A stretch of DNA of 64,000 nt from Clostridium beijerinckii (GCF_036699995.1 NZ_CP144906.1:3421001-3485000), one strand, 5' to 3'; positions 1 to 9,160 are shown, counted from the stretch's first letter. The notes: generated by a model from the sequence alone, not told the origin. Made by a program: numbers and translations.

Positions 1-1399
1 TGGACGCCTGTCTCTTAAATTCTTCTTCCCCTACCTTAAGACTTATGGAATTTACTATTGGCTTTCCTTGAATAGCTTTAAGTCCAGTTACAAGAACCTC
101 AAACTTAGAAGAATCTATCATTACTGGAACCTTTGAAATTTCAGGCTCACTTGCTAAAAGCTTTAAGAATTTATCCATCTCTTCTTTTGCATCTAAGAGA
201 GCATCATCGAAGTTAATATCAACTATTTGTGCTCCATTTTCAACTTGATCTTTAGCTATAGATAAAGCTTCTTCATAATTCTTTTCTCTAATTAATCTTG
301 CAAATTTTGCTGAACCTGCAACGTTTGTTCTTTCACCAATATTAATAAAGTTATTTTCCTTATTTGCTCTAAGAGCTTCTAAACCACAATATACAGTTTC
401 AGTTTCAATGTCTGGTATCTTTCTAGGTGGAATATCTTTTATAGCTTCACTTACTGCTTTTATATGATCTGGTGTTGTACCACAACATCCACCTACAATA
501 TTAAGACATCCATCCTCAGCTAAACTTTTTATTAAAGCTGCAGTTTCTTCTGGCTTTTCATCATATTCCCCAAAAGAATTTGGAAGTCCTGCATTAGGGT
601 AAACACTTATGTATCTATTTTGACTTCTTGAAAGATATTTTACAAATGGTATCAAATCTTTTGCTCCAAAAGAACAATTAAGTCCTATTGCAATTATGCT
701 TTCATCTACCATAGTATTTGCAAAAGCTTCTAAAGTCTGACCTGAAAGAATTCTTCCACTTTTATCCGCAATAGTACCAGATATTATTACAGGTAAGTCC
801 TTGCCTTTTTCTAAAAAAGCAGACTTTGCTCCCATAAGTGCTGCTCTTGCATTTAATGCATCAAAAATTGTTTCTATAAGAATTAAATCTACTCCTCCAT
901 CTATAAGGCCTAAAACTTGTTCTTTATAAGCTTCAACTAATTCATCAAAACTTATATTTCTATAACCTGGATTTTCAACATCAGGTGATAAAGATGCCGT
1001 TTTATTTGTAGGCCCAAGTGATCCTGCTACAAAACGCGGTTTATCTGGATTTTCTCCTGTAAATTTATCTGCAGCAGCTCTAGCAAGCTTTGCACCTTCA
1101 AAATTAAGTTCATATATTTTATCTTCCATTTCGTAGTCTTTTTGAGAGATACTCGTACTATTAAATGTGTTAGTTTCAATTATATCTGCACCAGACTCCA
1201 AATAGGCTTCATGAATTTCTCTTATTATATTAGGATTAGTGAGATTTAAGATGTCATTATTTCCCTTTTGATTACAAGAGATATTTAAATTCCCCCTATA
1301 ATCTTTTTCCTCTAATTTATAATTTTGAATACAAGTCCCCATAGCCCCATCTAGTACTAGTATTCTTTTTTCTAATAGCTCTTTAATTTGTAAATTCAT
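1..1399 (-). CDS. metH: Methionine synthase, cobalamin-dependent (N-terminal part, cut by window edge)
   Basis: The frame is open from an ATG at 1399 to the window edge, giving about 466 residues. It transfers a methyl group to homocysteine to make methionine, with folate and B12 as carriers. The N-terminal homocysteine domain shows the zinc-ligand motifs NCSFGA (around residue 230) and GGCCGTTP (around residue 306). The pterin-binding domain begins after about residue 335 with [11 protein letters not shown] and continues with DINFDD and MIDSSKFEV. The B12-binding and activation domains would lie outside the window, so whether the protein is full length cannot be judged. The ribosome site is GGGGAGG, 7 bases before the ATG. 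Known family: MetH; a B12-independent enzyme is excluded because it has a different fold and motifs. Confidence 0.93.
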   Translation of the reverse strand, partial: MNLQIKELLEKRILVLDGAMGTCIQNYKLEEKDYRGNLNISCNQKGNNDILNLTNPNIIREIHEAYLESGADIIETNTFNSTSISQKDYEMEDKIYELNFEGAKLARAAADKFTGENPDKPRFVAGSLGPTNKTASLSPDVENPGYRNISFDELVEAYKEQVLGLIDGGVDLILIETIFDALNARAALMGAKSAFLEKGKDLPVIISGTIADKSGRILSGQTLEAFANTMVDESIIAIGLNCSFGAKDLIPFVKYLSRSQNRYISVYPNAGLPNSFGEYDEKPEETAALIKSLAEDGCLNIVGGCCGTTPDHIKAVSEAIKDIPPRKIPDIETETVYCGLEALRANKENNFINIGERTNVAGSAKFARLIREKNYEEALSIAKDQVENGAQIVDINFDDALLDAKEEMDKFLKLLASEPEISKVPVMIDSSKFEVLVTGLKAIQGKPIVNSISLKVGEEEFKRQAS

Positions 1400-1436
1400 C
1401 AAGTTTCCTCCCCAAATTGTTTTATATAAATAGTCT

Positions 1437-1526
1437 AATAGGTTTTTATTAGTATCAAAAAATTTATGTAATTCTCTTTTATCCTTAAGTAATCCCTAAA
1501 ATACACACTAATAAAAATAAACCTAT
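1437..1526 (-). promoter_or_regulatory. Imperfect long inverted repeat in the metH leader
   Basis: Seventeen bases at 1437-1453 (AATAGGTTTTTATTAGT) are complementary, with small bulges, to 1507-1526, about 53 bases away. In metH mRNA they would pair into an AT-rich stem starting about 40 bases upstream of the start codon. No SAM-I (S-box) or cobalamin riboswitch core is visible. The function is unknown. Confidence 0.35.
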
Positions 1527-1641
1527 ATTTTCTTATATCAATTTTAAATGATTTACCATAAAGAGTCCAATTATTTTAATATTTTATTAAAATAAAATAA
1601 ATATTATCTATGGTAATCCTAAATGCTTTATCTTAAAAAAA

Positions 1642-1679
1642 TGAAGGTGCCTCTTCTATAAGGCTAAGAGGCACCTTCA
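1642..1679. terminator. Rho-independent terminator hairpin
   Basis: A 14-bp perfect stem (TGAAGGTGCCTCTT with its complement) has a 10-base loop and A/T-rich flanks on both sides. It lies about 120 bases downstream of the minus-strand gene ending at 1801, and a repeat sits in between. Confidence 0.75.
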
Positions 1680-1691
1680 AAAATATGTTTC

Positions 1692-1775
1692 CAATTCACA
1701 ATTCACAATGCACATTTCACAATTCTCAATTACGGCTAAAATTCTTGCGATATTTTCGAATTATGATGAAGAATT
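1692..1775. repeat. Heptamer-type (ATTCACA-like) repeat with conserved tail, copy 1
   Basis: A run of degenerate units such as AATTCACA and ATGCACA is followed by a conserved tail (AATTACGGCT, ATTCTTGCGATATT, TTCGAATTATGATGAAG). A second copy with the same order of parts lies at 26271-26375. It is non-coding and sits between a stop codon and a terminator. Confidence 0.6.
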
Positions 1776-1800
1776 ATTTTCACAAAAAATATATAATCTA

Positions 1801-3207
1801 CTATTTAATTTTTATTGTGAATTTTTCATCACCATAAACTTCAATAGATTTTGATTTGTCTACAGTCTTAACAGAATAATCTCCATCTTTAATTTCTTTA
1901 TCGCAAGTAATTGTATACTCATCAGTATCTCCATTATAAGTAGTAGCTTCTTTTTGTTCTTCAAAATTATAATCATCACTAAATGAAATTATATTTTCAC
2001 CAGTTTTATTATCTACTATTTCAATCGGGGCTGCATTAACTCCATATCTTGATTTATAATAAATCTTTGTTTTTCCATCTTCAGTATTCACTTTAGTAAT
2101 AGTAATATATTCTTTTCCATCACTGGAATATAACTTTGTTTCTCCTTTTAAATTTAGTTTTTCAGTAATATTATTCTCAGTTTCATGGCTATCATTATTT
2201 TTATATTTCCACGGTATAAATGTCAGGTAATCAGTATCATCATAAATTTCTTTAAAACCATTACTGAAATACATTATATAATTTCCATCTTTATCTTTAT
2301 CACCTACTGCTTCTTCTGACTTGTTTGTAATATATCTTCCTTTATTATCAAATACAGCAAAAGATAATCTATCAGCATTTTCTTCATCATCCATACGTGT
2401 TCCTTGTATCACTGTATTTAGTGGTGTTGTAATAATTTTGTTTATATGATATCCACTAACTATATTGCTTAAATCTATATCACACTCCTTTTCATTCACT
2501 TTCCCATTAACCTTTTCACTACTTACAGGAATATTAAAGTTCCAAGTTCCTTTAATAGGATTCTCTAGTCCTATTTCATCTATATCTAGATTTAATACAA
2601 ATTTATCTGGTATATCTACATATCCACCCAAGAAATGTTCATTTTGGAACTCCTTAGGCATTGAATTATGCTTTGACACATTGTACTCTATAGAACCCAC
2701 AAAGGTTTTATTATCATTCATAAGCTTTCCAGTTCCACCTGCACTAAAAGTAGTTTCTTTGCCATTTATTCTTAGTTTTGCTCCTGGAAATCTTGGAGTA
2801 TCTTGTATTTCCTTTTCACTTTCAATAGTATAGAATATTGATAATTGAACTTCATCGTAAACCACTTTATCAATAGTCATCTTTAAGCCGCTACTTTCCT
2901 TAGTTATGTTTAAATCAGAAGCATATTCATCATAATTTTCATAAGTTTTGTTGGTAAACATTTTAAATATATTCCCTATGATAGGAATATTGCTTGCATA
3001 TGTTGGCATGGCCATTCCAAGTAATAGTGTTACCCCTATACAACTTACCAATATGCAGCAAGCTTTCTTTATAGTAAATCTTTTCTTATTTATTTTGTTA
3101 AGTGTACTATCAATCTTTTGATTAATATCATTTGGTACACAGTTAATTTCATCCTTTAGCTTTTTTCTTATTTTATCATCAAATAAATCATCATTTAATT
3201 CTATCAT
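1801..3207 (-). CDS. DUF4179 membrane protein, probable anti-sigma partner
   Basis: A 468-residue protein whose first 50 or so residues are cytoplasmic and charged. They are followed by one membrane helix (about residues 47-70, CCILVSCIGVTLLLGMAM) and a long outer domain starting with the DUF4179 pattern (YENYDEYASDLN, then SSGLKMTIDKVVYDEVQLSIFY in two pieces). The gene overlaps the upstream sigma factor gene by 4 bases (ATGA), so the two are translationally coupled. Proteins of this family commonly follow ECF sigma genes, so the likely role is to hold the sigma factor at the membrane and sense an envelope signal. The signal cannot be told from the sequence. Confidence 0.8.
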   Translation of the reverse strand: MIELNDDLFDDKIRKKLKDEINCVPNDINQKIDSTLNKINKKRFTIKKACCILVSCIGVTLLLGMAMPTYASNIPIIGNIFKMFTNKTYENYDEYASDLNITKESSGLKMTIDKVVYDEVQLSIFYTIESEKEIQDTPRFPGAKLRINGKETTFSAGGTGKLMNDNKTFVGSIEYNVSKHNSMPKEFQNEHFLGGYVDIPDKFVLNLDIDEIGLENPIKGTWNFNIPVSSEKVNGKVNEKECDIDLSNIVSGYHINKIITTPLNTVIQGTRMDDEENADRLSFAVFDNKGRYITNKSEEAVGDKDKDGNYIMYFSNGFKEIYDDTDYLTFIPWKYKNNDSHETENNITEKLNLKGETKLYSSDGKEYITITKVNTEDGKTKIYYKSRYGVNAAPIEIVDNKTGENIISFSDDYNFEEQKEATTYNGDTDEYTITCDKEIKDGDYSVKTVDKSKSIEVYGDEKFTIKIK

Positions 3208-3737
3208 ATCTCCACCTCACCAATTATTTCTCTAAGTTTTGTTCTTGCCCTTGTGAGTCTAGACCTAATTGTTCCATCTGAAATTTTCAGCAATTTTGCA
3301 ATATCTTTAGTACTCATATCCTCAAAATAAAATAGTACTGTTGTCACTCTTAACTCTTCACTTAATGAATTTATTGCTTTTGTTAGATCAATGTTTTCAT
3401 AACTATCATTATAGATCTCTGTATCGCTGTTTTCAGATAAATAAGTAACTTTCTTACCTTTTCTTAATATTTGAGTACATTCATTAATTAAAATTTTAAT
3501 CAACCAAGTTCTAAAGTACTCATCTTGTTTTAGAGAATTTATCTTTTGAAATGATTTTATTATTGTATTTTGAATGGCATCTTCAATATCTTCTTTATCC
3601 TTTAAAATGCCTCTTGCTACTCTGTAAATATTCAATCTATTTTCATCTATAAGAGCTAAAAAAGCTTCTTTATCGCCTTTCTTCGCTTTAGATACTGTTG
3701 ACTTTTTCCTATAATCAAAAAATGATATCAACTCCAT
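3204..3737 (-). CDS. ECF-type RNA polymerase sigma factor
   Basis: A 177-residue sigma-70 family protein with only regions 2 and 4. Region 2 spans about residues 25-95 (EDIEDAIQNTIIKSF and YFRTWLIKILINEC). Region 4 spans about 125-172 (LSEELRVTTVLFYFEDMS, then the helix-turn-helix TKDIAKLLKISDGTIRSRLTR). Its stop overlaps the start of the DUF4179 gene. The ribosome site AAGGAGG is well placed. It probably directs its own operon plus an envelope stress response. No clear autoregulatory -35/-10 pair could be assigned in the 267 bases upstream. Confidence 0.88.
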   Translation of the reverse strand: MELISFFDYRKKSTVSKAKKGDKEAFLALIDENRLNIYRVARGILKDKEDIEDAIQNTIIKSFQKINSLKQDEYFRTWLIKILINECTQILRKGKKVTYLSENSDTEIYNDSYENIDLTKAINSLSEELRVTTVLFYFEDMSTKDIAKLLKISDGTIRSRLTRARTKLREIIGEVEI

Positions 3738-3942
3738 CTTTTTCCTCCTTAATTTATACTACCTAGCTAAGTATTACAATTATTAGATGGGGCAGAAAAC
3801 AAAAATGTTCCCGTGAATTTTAAAAAACCAATAAATCTTTTCCATAATACTCTATTACTCTTCCATTCCTGTAACTTTTCCATAAATTCTAATAATATGA
3901 TACTACATTTTTACATTGTAAATAGTAAGAAATTTTTACATA

Positions 3943-3975
3943 AAAAATAGCCATTCTATACGAACGACTATTTTT
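3943..3975 (-). terminator. Terminator after the BlaR1-like gene
   Basis: The stem AAAAATAGCCATTC pairs with GAACGACTATTTTT (one G-U type mismatch) around a 5-base loop. It lies 30 bases past the stop at 4005, and the minus strand continues with a T-rich tail. Confidence 0.7.
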
Positions 3976-4004
3976 TTAAATATTTTTAATGTTATTCTGT
4001 TTTA

Positions 4005-5849
4005 TTATTTAGCTTGCTTCAAAACATAGTACCAAGGAGTTGCTCCTCTTTCTATATAATCACCATTTTTCCATTCAAAGAACATATACTTTGAACCGTT
4101 TATTTCTTTTATTATATATTTAGAAGCAGTTTTATCACTAGTATTTAAAACTAAGTCCTTTGTCCAAGTTATATTTTTATTCTGTATTTTACCATTTTCA
4201 TCAAAGATTAAATTATTTAAATACAAATCTCCATTCCATGATTTTTTCTCAGGATTAAAGTTATTTATATCCTCCACAAAGTCAACGCTATCCCATTTTC
4301 CAATTACTTCAGGATCATTAATAAAAGGGTAGTCAACTTTATCAGCTCTCGTTTCAACTTCATTACCAGACATATTAGTATTGAGTGATGGAGTAGAACT
4401 AACTTTTTTCAATACGTAGTAGCAAGGTTTCTCTCCTCTAATTGTATAATCCCCACTCTTCCATTGAAAGAACATATAAGTTGAACCATCAATATCTTTG
4501 ATTACATAACTACTGTCAGTTTTATCAACATCATTAAGAATGTGATCCTTAGTCCATGTAAATACAGTTCTTGCTACCTTTCCATCCTCTGTAAAGTTTA
4601 ACTCTTTAACAAATAAATCACCTTTAAATTTCTTATCATTTATATTGAAATCTTCTATGTTTTCAACAAAATCTACACTTTGCCACTCACCTATTATATT
4701 AGGATCATTAACAAAAGCATAATCAATTTTATCCACATTTACTGCATTACTTACTCCATTTATATTTGCAGATGCCTTTGCATCAGTAAGTGCAATACCG
4801 CTAATTACAAGCAAAGATGCAACTGCCATTGCAGAAAATCTATAGGCCTTTTTATTAAAAACTTTTATCATAACAATTCTCCTTTTTACTTCAGATTTAT
4901 TATTTACTATGGAAGTTGCCCCAACTAAATGAACTGACTTTGAAAAATGTTCTATCAAATTTATGATTGTAAATCCATATTCCGCAACTTCTTCATCTTC
5001 CGTATAAGAAAGTGCAAGTGAATCACAGCATATTTCCATATCCTCTTTCATCTTTCTAAGACCATAATGAATAATTGGATTAAACCAATAAATGGTCTTT
5101 AAAAAAATTATTATCCAGTTAATAACTATATCTTTACGTTTAAAGTGAGATAATTCATGAAGAAATACATATCTTAATTTATCAACAGATATTATCTTAT
5201 GAATATCTGTTGGAATTAGAATCATTGGATTAAAGTAACCCAGCAGCGCTGGTGTCTTTACGCTAGAAGTCTCGACTAGTAGTATATCTCTTTTAATTTT
5301 CATTTTATTTTGGCAGTATTTTAAAACATCTAAAAATTCGATGTTACTTTGCATGCACTCGCTACTTATTTTATTTCTCAGTTTTTTATATGCAAATAGA
5401 ATATATGTGAATATAAACACTACTCCCATAAGCCATACAAGACTGAATGTAGTTAAACTTGATAAACTATACCTATTAATTTCGTTATTGCTAAAATCAA
5501 TAGCATTTATAGTTCCTAGGATAACATCATGATTAGACATAGAACTAGCTTGGCTGCTCCCCTTTTCTAACATACTTCCAAAATGTACTTCCTTATTAGG
5601 AATTAATAACAATATATTTTTTCCTAATTTATTTATAAGATTAAACATGCTTAAAGTGCTCTCAGGAAGCTTAAATATGGTTAAACGTAGTATTACTAAA
5701 AACCATAATGCATACTGAAACTTTATACCTATTCTCTCTTTGTAAAATCTTCTAAAAATTAAAATTAAACAAATCAATATGCTGCCAGTAATAGATGTTT
5801 GAAATATTATTTTAAATAGCTGATCAAGATAATTAAAAAACTCGTACAT
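4005..5849 (-). CDS. BlaR1/MecR1-like M56 family membrane metallopeptidase with duplicated sensor domain
   Basis: A 614-residue integral membrane protein. Three to four membrane helices lie in the first 160 residues. The zinc protease motif HELSH is near residue 232, followed by the M56 pattern WFNPIIHYGLRKMKEDMEICCD, which is split here by reading only its ends. Another helix lies near 335-355. In place of the penicillin-binding domain of BlaR1, the outer part has two tandem copies of a domain of about 110 residues (about 378-488 and 505-613), each with the pattern NDP-x-x-IG-x-W-x-SVDFVE and ending GDY-x-x-RG-x-x-P-x-YYVLK. The gene starts 3 bases after the BlaI-like gene. The likely role is to sense an extracellular compound or envelope damage and cleave the repressor. 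The ligand is unknown, and a beta-lactam sensor is unlikely without the binding domain. Confidence 0.85.
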   Translation of the reverse strand: MYEFFNYLDQLFKIIFQTSITGSILICLILIFRRFYKERIGIKFQYALWFLVILRLTIFKLPESTLSMFNLINKLGKNILLLIPNKEVHFGSMLEKGSSQASSMSNHDVILGTINAIDFSNNEINRYSLSSLTTFSLVWLMGVVFIFTYILFAYKKLRNKISSECMQSNIEFLDVLKYCQNKMKIKRDILLVETSSVKTPALLGYFNPMILIPTDIHKIISVDKLRYVFLHELSHFKRKDIVINWIIIFLKTIYWFNPIIHYGLRKMKEDMEICCDSLALSYTEDEEVAEYGFTIINLIEHFSKSVHLVGATSIVNNKSEVKRRIVMIKVFNKKAYRFSAMAVASLLVISGIALTDAKASANINGVSNAVNVDKIDYAFVNDPNIIGEWQSVDFVENIEDFNINDKKFKGDLFVKELNFTEDGKVARTVFTWTKDHILNDVDKTDSSYVIKDIDGSTYMFFQWKSGDYTIRGEKPCYYVLKKVSSTPSLNTNMSGNEVETRADKVDYPFINDPEVIGKWDSVDFVEDINNFNPEKKSWNGDLYLNNLIFDENGKIQNKNITWTKDLVLNTSDKTASKYIIKEINGSKYMFFEWKNGDYIERGATPWYYVLKQAK

Positions 5850-5852
5850 ACA

Positions 5853-6227
5853 CTACTTATTCCTCTCATCTAATATCCTTTTAAGATCATCTATATCTTC
5901 TTTGCTTAAATCACTTTCTTTTATAAAACTTACTAGCATATTTTTGATAGCTCCATTATAAACTTTACTTAAAAATGTTTGATTCTCTGCACGTATACAT
6001 TCATTTTCATTTACAATTGGATAATATAAGTATTTTCTGCCTTCTTCTTTAAATCCAAGTGCATTTTTGCTAACTAGTCTGCTTATTAATGTCTTTATTG
6101 TTTTAGGCTTCCAATCTTTTGTATCTTCTAATGCCTCAATAATTTGATTTGATGTGCGTGGTGAATCTGTCCAGACAATTTTCATAACTTCCCATTCTGC
6201 CTCAGATATCTTAGGTATTTCTCCCAT
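5853..6227 (-). CDS. BlaI/MecI/CopY family transcriptional repressor
   Basis: A 124-residue winged-helix repressor: the N-terminal pattern ISEAEWEVMKIVW is followed by WKPKTIKTLISRLVSKNALG (recognition helix and wing) and a helical C-terminal dimer region. It is the partner of the membrane protease 3 bases downstream, as in bla and mec systems, where cleavage of the repressor relieves repression. The start chosen is the ATG at 6227, 8 bases after GAGGAG. An in-frame GTG at 6236 abuts the ribosome site and is less likely. Two TACAnnTGTA palindromes in the promoter region fit autoregulation. Confidence 0.92.
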   Translation of the reverse strand: MGEIPKISEAEWEVMKIVWTDSPRTSNQIIEALEDTKDWKPKTIKTLISRLVSKNALGFKEEGRKYLYYPIVNENECIRAENQTFLSKVYNGAIKNMLVSFIKESDLSKEDIDDLKRILDERNK

Positions 6228-6249
6228 AACTTTCACTCCTCTTTTTTGT

Positions 6250-6285
6250 ATTACAATTGTAATCTATAATTAGAATACAACTGTA
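6250..6285. promoter_or_regulatory. Tandem BlaI-type operators
   Basis: ATTACAATTGTAAT at 6250-6263 is a perfect 14-bp palindrome. A second core, TACAACTGTA, lies at 6276-6285. Both match the TACAnnTGTA core known for BlaI/MecI binding sites, and their centres are 24 bp apart, just upstream of the BlaI-like gene. Confidence 0.8.
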
Positions 6286-6389
6286 ATCCTTAATTGTCAA
6301 TATATGTTTTTGAATAAATTTCAGATTAAATATCAATACTATATACGTATCTATTTTAGAATATCTTTTAATTTTCTGCCCAATTAAAT

Positions 6390-6425
6390 AGACCTGATTT
6401 CAATATTAATATTAAAATCAGGTCT
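6390..6425. terminator. Terminator-like hairpin
   Basis: AGACCTGATTT (6390-6400) pairs perfectly with AAATCAGGTCT (6415-6425). On the plus strand it is followed by a T-rich tract. It lies between the BlaI promoter region and the end of the dihydrouridine synthase gene, so it may end transcripts entering from either side. Confidence 0.6.
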
Positions 6426-6476
6426 TATTTTTTATTTGTTAAAAAATGAAGATGCGTAAAAAAATCTACACCTATT

Positions 6477-6577
6477 AAAAGAGTGCGAAGCACAATTCGG
6501 AACTTAGATGAAAAGTGCGCGAAGCACATACGGAACTTAAATAAAAAGAGTTCGAAGAACAATATGAAACTTAAATT
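6477..6577. repeat. Three tandem copies of a 33-36 bp unit, each with a mini-hairpin
   Basis: Units start at about 6477, 6511 and 6543. The first two contain GTGCGAAGCAC and GTGCGCGAAGCAC, and the third contains GTTCGAAGAAC, in which the change on one arm is compensated on the other (TTC with GAA). Each is followed by a GGAACTTA or GAAACTTA block. The repeat is non-coding and lies downstream of the dihydrouridine synthase gene. Confidence 0.65.
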
Positions 6578-6629
6578 AAAAGACTACTAATCCCAATGTA
6601 GAATTTAACCACAGTAGCCTGCGACTTTT

Positions 6630-7595
6630 TTATTGCTTATTATAAAACAATCCAGCTTCTTTTATAATTTCTTGCTCTGTAAATAAACTTTGAACAGCCT
6701 CAGTATAATCGCTTAACTTTTGTGCACTTCTTATTTTTTTAGCGTATTCTTTATTATCTGAAAATATGTAAATCATATATCCAAATAGCTCTTTCATTCT
6801 ATTTATTGCATATATATCTTCTGGAAACACCTCTATATATCTATTTAAAATTTCATCATGGAAATCTTTTAATATATTTTTGTTTATATTAATATCATTT
6901 TTTATTATGTTAATCAGCCCTGGATTAGCAAGTATGCCTCTTCCTAGCATTACTGTATCTATTTCAGGAAAATCAGCTAATAATTTATTATAATCATTAA
7001 TTGTGAAAATATCTCCATTGTAGCATATTGGGTTATTGCTTAGAGATAGTGCATCTCTAAACACATTTAAATTAGGCTTGTTTCCATAAAAATCTTTTTG
7101 TGTTCTAGGATGAATAATTAACTCTTCCAAAGGATATTTATTGTAAATTTTTATTAGCTCATAAAATTCTTCTGGATTATCTTTTCCTATTCTAGTTTTT
7201 ATAGAAATCTTAATATCATCCTTCTTGAATATTTCCTCTAGAAATGAATCTAGTTCTTCCCTTTTTGCCAAAAATCCTGAGCCCCTATTCTTTGAAATAA
7301 CAGTCTTAGCAGGACATCCTAAATTTAAGTTAACTTCGCTATACCCTAATTGTTGCAACTTTCTAGAAGTATTAATGAAGCCTTCTGCATCGTTAGTAAG
7401 TATTTGAGGTACTATATTCATGCCTTTATTGTTTTCAGGTAAGACATCTACAAGCTCCTTAGTCTTAAGACTTCTACTTTCATTTGGAACAATAAAAGGT
7501 GTAAAGTATTTATCCACGTTTCCAAAAAACTTTTCATAAGAATTTCTATATATATATTCAGTAATTCCCTCCATGGGCGCTAAATAGTATTTCAT
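6630..7595 (-). CDS. tRNA-dihydrouridine synthase
   Basis: A 321-residue TIM-barrel flavoprotein that reduces uridines in the tRNA D-loop. Visible hallmarks are the N-terminal LAPMEGITE, the catalytic-cysteine block LNLGCPAKTVISKNRGSG (residues about 88-105), SIKTRIG, IIHPRTQ, YNGDIF and the FMN-phosphate region VMLGRGILANPGL. The length fits the Dus family. It lies 21 bases after the J-like gene on the same strand, so the two probably share a transcript. Which Dus subgroup or uridine position it serves cannot be decided from this sequence alone. Confidence 0.92.
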   Translation of the reverse strand: MKYYLAPMEGITEYIYRNSYEKFFGNVDKYFTPFIVPNESRSLKTKELVDVLPENNKGMNIVPQILTNDAEGFINTSRKLQQLGYSEVNLNLGCPAKTVISKNRGSGFLAKREELDSFLEEIFKKDDIKISIKTRIGKDNPEEFYELIKIYNKYPLEELIIHPRTQKDFYGNKPNLNVFRDALSLSNNPICYNGDIFTINDYNKLLADFPEIDTVMLGRGILANPGLINIIKNDININKNILKDFHDEILNRYIEVFPEDIYAINRMKELFGYMIYIFSDNKEYAKKIRSAQKLSDYTEAVQSLFTEQEIIKEAGLFYNKQ

Positions 7596-7616
7596 TTAAT
7601 AACTCCTTTATGTATC

Positions 7617-8372
7617 CTAAAAAACAAAGCCTTTTAATACATCATTTATTGTTTTTAAAACTTTTAATAATAACTTTAAGATGTATGGTAAGAAAAATGA
7701 TGCTAATAATACTGCACCAGCCAAAATTAATATATTATAATTTATCGCTTGTCCCATTTTAACCTGGTATAAGTGTATGGCTCCCACAGATATAGATCCA
7801 ACGATTAATATTTTAGTTGCTATCCATGAAATTATGTTTATAACCTGTAATACTGATATTATTACTGATAATACAACTATAAATGGGAACACCAATATCT
7901 TAAATGGCAGCATAATCAAATTAAATGCCTTTTTAGTATCATTTTGCGATTTCTTTTCGGCTGCTCTTTGTTTTCTTCCTTTTTCCTCTTTATCATCGTT
8001 TAAGCTATTTTTTCTCTCTTTATTTCTTGAAGTTTCTTTTCTCTTTAGATTATTACTTTTCCCTCCAGAACCCTTTGCTTTACTTCTAGAATTACGCCTA
8101 CTTTTAGAAGCTTCATCTTCATTACTATAATCTTTTTCTTTTTGTATTTCTTTTGGATTTATAGCTACTGTTAAATTTTCTTTAACCGATTGATTTTCCT
8201 CTAAACTGATTAAAGCTTCATAGGCCTCATCAAATATCTTTAAGAATTGATTAAGTCTTTTTTCATTAACCACTTCTTTTTTCATTTTCTCTACTTGCAT
8301 TTCATAGGCTTTTTTTATCTCTTCTTTCGATGCATTCTTTTCTACGCCTAATAACTTATGGTAATCTGTCAT
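7617..8372 (-). CDS. Membrane protein with degenerate J domain
   Basis: A 251-residue protein. Residues 1-60 resemble a DnaJ domain (YHKLLGVEKNASKEEIKKAY, then a helix ending FDEAYEALISLEE). The HPD tripeptide needed to stimulate Hsp70 ATPase is absent: the loop reads VEKMKKEVVNE. Residues 75-145 form a highly charged Lys/Arg/Ser/Glu-rich linker. About residues 150-235 hold two or three membrane helices. It is co-oriented with the dihydrouridine synthase gene, 21 bases apart. It may act as a J-like membrane scaffold rather than a true co-chaperone; the function is unknown. Confidence 0.7.
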   Translation of the reverse strand: MTDYHKLLGVEKNASKEEIKKAYEMQVEKMKKEVVNEKRLNQFLKIFDEAYEALISLEENQSVKENLTVAINPKEIQKEKDYSNEDEASKSRRNSRSKAKGSGGKSNNLKRKETSRNKERKNSLNDDKEEKGRKQRAAEKKSQNDTKKAFNLIMLPFKILVFPFIVVLSVIISVLQVINIISWIATKILIVGSISVGAIHLYQVKMGQAINYNILILAGAVLLASFFLPYILKLLLKVLKTINDVLKGFVF

Positions 8373-8617
8373 TACTTCTCTCCATTTCTTTAAATTAGGA
8401 TAATCCTATTTTAATTTTAACCTTAGTACTCCTTAAAGTATTATACTTAAAATTATAATCAATTTAAAGCACTGACTTTATACAATTCTATTACAATTAT
8501 CTATTTCAATTAGGATTTATTAATACTTTTTGTAATTATAGCCAAACTACTTAATATATAATGATTAATTTATTTAATATTCGCTAATCATAACTGCTTA
8601 CTTGGAGGTTTTTTATT

Positions 8618-9160
8618 ATGGAACAAAATAAAGTAGATAGACGTATACGAAGAACTAAGAAAGTTTTAATAGAAGCCTTAACAAAACTTATGTCTGAAAA
8701 GAAAATAAATAAAATTACTGTTAAAGAACTTACTGACTTAGCTGATGTTAACAGATCAACTTTCTATCTTTATTACAATGATATATATGATATGTTAGAA
8801 AAAATTGAGACAGGATTATTCAATGATTTTATTGAGGCTTATGATAAATTTTCAGAAGAAACAGTCTCCTATGATAATTTATTATCATTTTTAACTTATT
8901 TACTTGAATTCATAAAAACCAATGCAGATATGTTCAAAATATTACTTGGCAATGATGGAGACTATGCTTTTATAGAAAAATTTAAGAACTTTATAAAATA
9001 TGCTAATTTACCAGTAAACAGTTCATTTTCTAATACAAAAGCCCATTATTACATCCCTTATACAATCTCAGGGTTTATTGGAGTTGTACAACAGTGGCTT
9101 AATGATGATATGAATGTTCCACCTAAAGATTTAGCTGCTACTATAATAGAAATGTTCTAA
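8618..9160 (+). CDS. TetR/AcrR family transcriptional regulator
   Basis: A 180-residue regulator with an N-terminal TetR helix-turn-helix (RRIRRTKKVLIEALTKLM, then ITVKELTDLADVNRSTFYLYY). The C-terminal half resembles the TetR_C_33 type ligand domain (HYYIPYTISGFIGVVQQWLN). The GGAGG ribosome site is 9 bases from the ATG. It is convergent with the MMPL exporter gene and separated from it by one shared terminator, which suggests control of the exporter. A palindrome at the exporter promoter is a candidate site. Confidence 0.88.
   Translation: MEQNKVDRRIRRTKKVLIEALTKLMSEKKINKITVKELTDLADVNRSTFYLYYNDIYDMLEKIETGLFNDFIEAYDKFSEETVSYDNLLSFLTYLLEFIKTNADMFKILLGNDGDYAFIEKFKNFIKYANLPVNSSFSNTKAHYYIPYTISGFIGVVQQWLNDDMNVPPKDLAATIIEMF

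Noticed and set aside
1400..1640. Possible SAM or cobalamin riboswitch upstream of metH
   Set aside because: Neither the S-box core nor the B12-box pattern is present; only an AT-rich inverted repeat is seen.
3910..3922. Dyad TTTACATTGTAAA as a BlaI operator for the sigma operon
   Set aside because: The spacing between TACA and TGTA is one base, not two as in the clear operators at 6250-6285.
6477..6577. CRISPR-like array
   Set aside because: The units are contiguous and degenerate, without unique spacers, and no cas genes are present.
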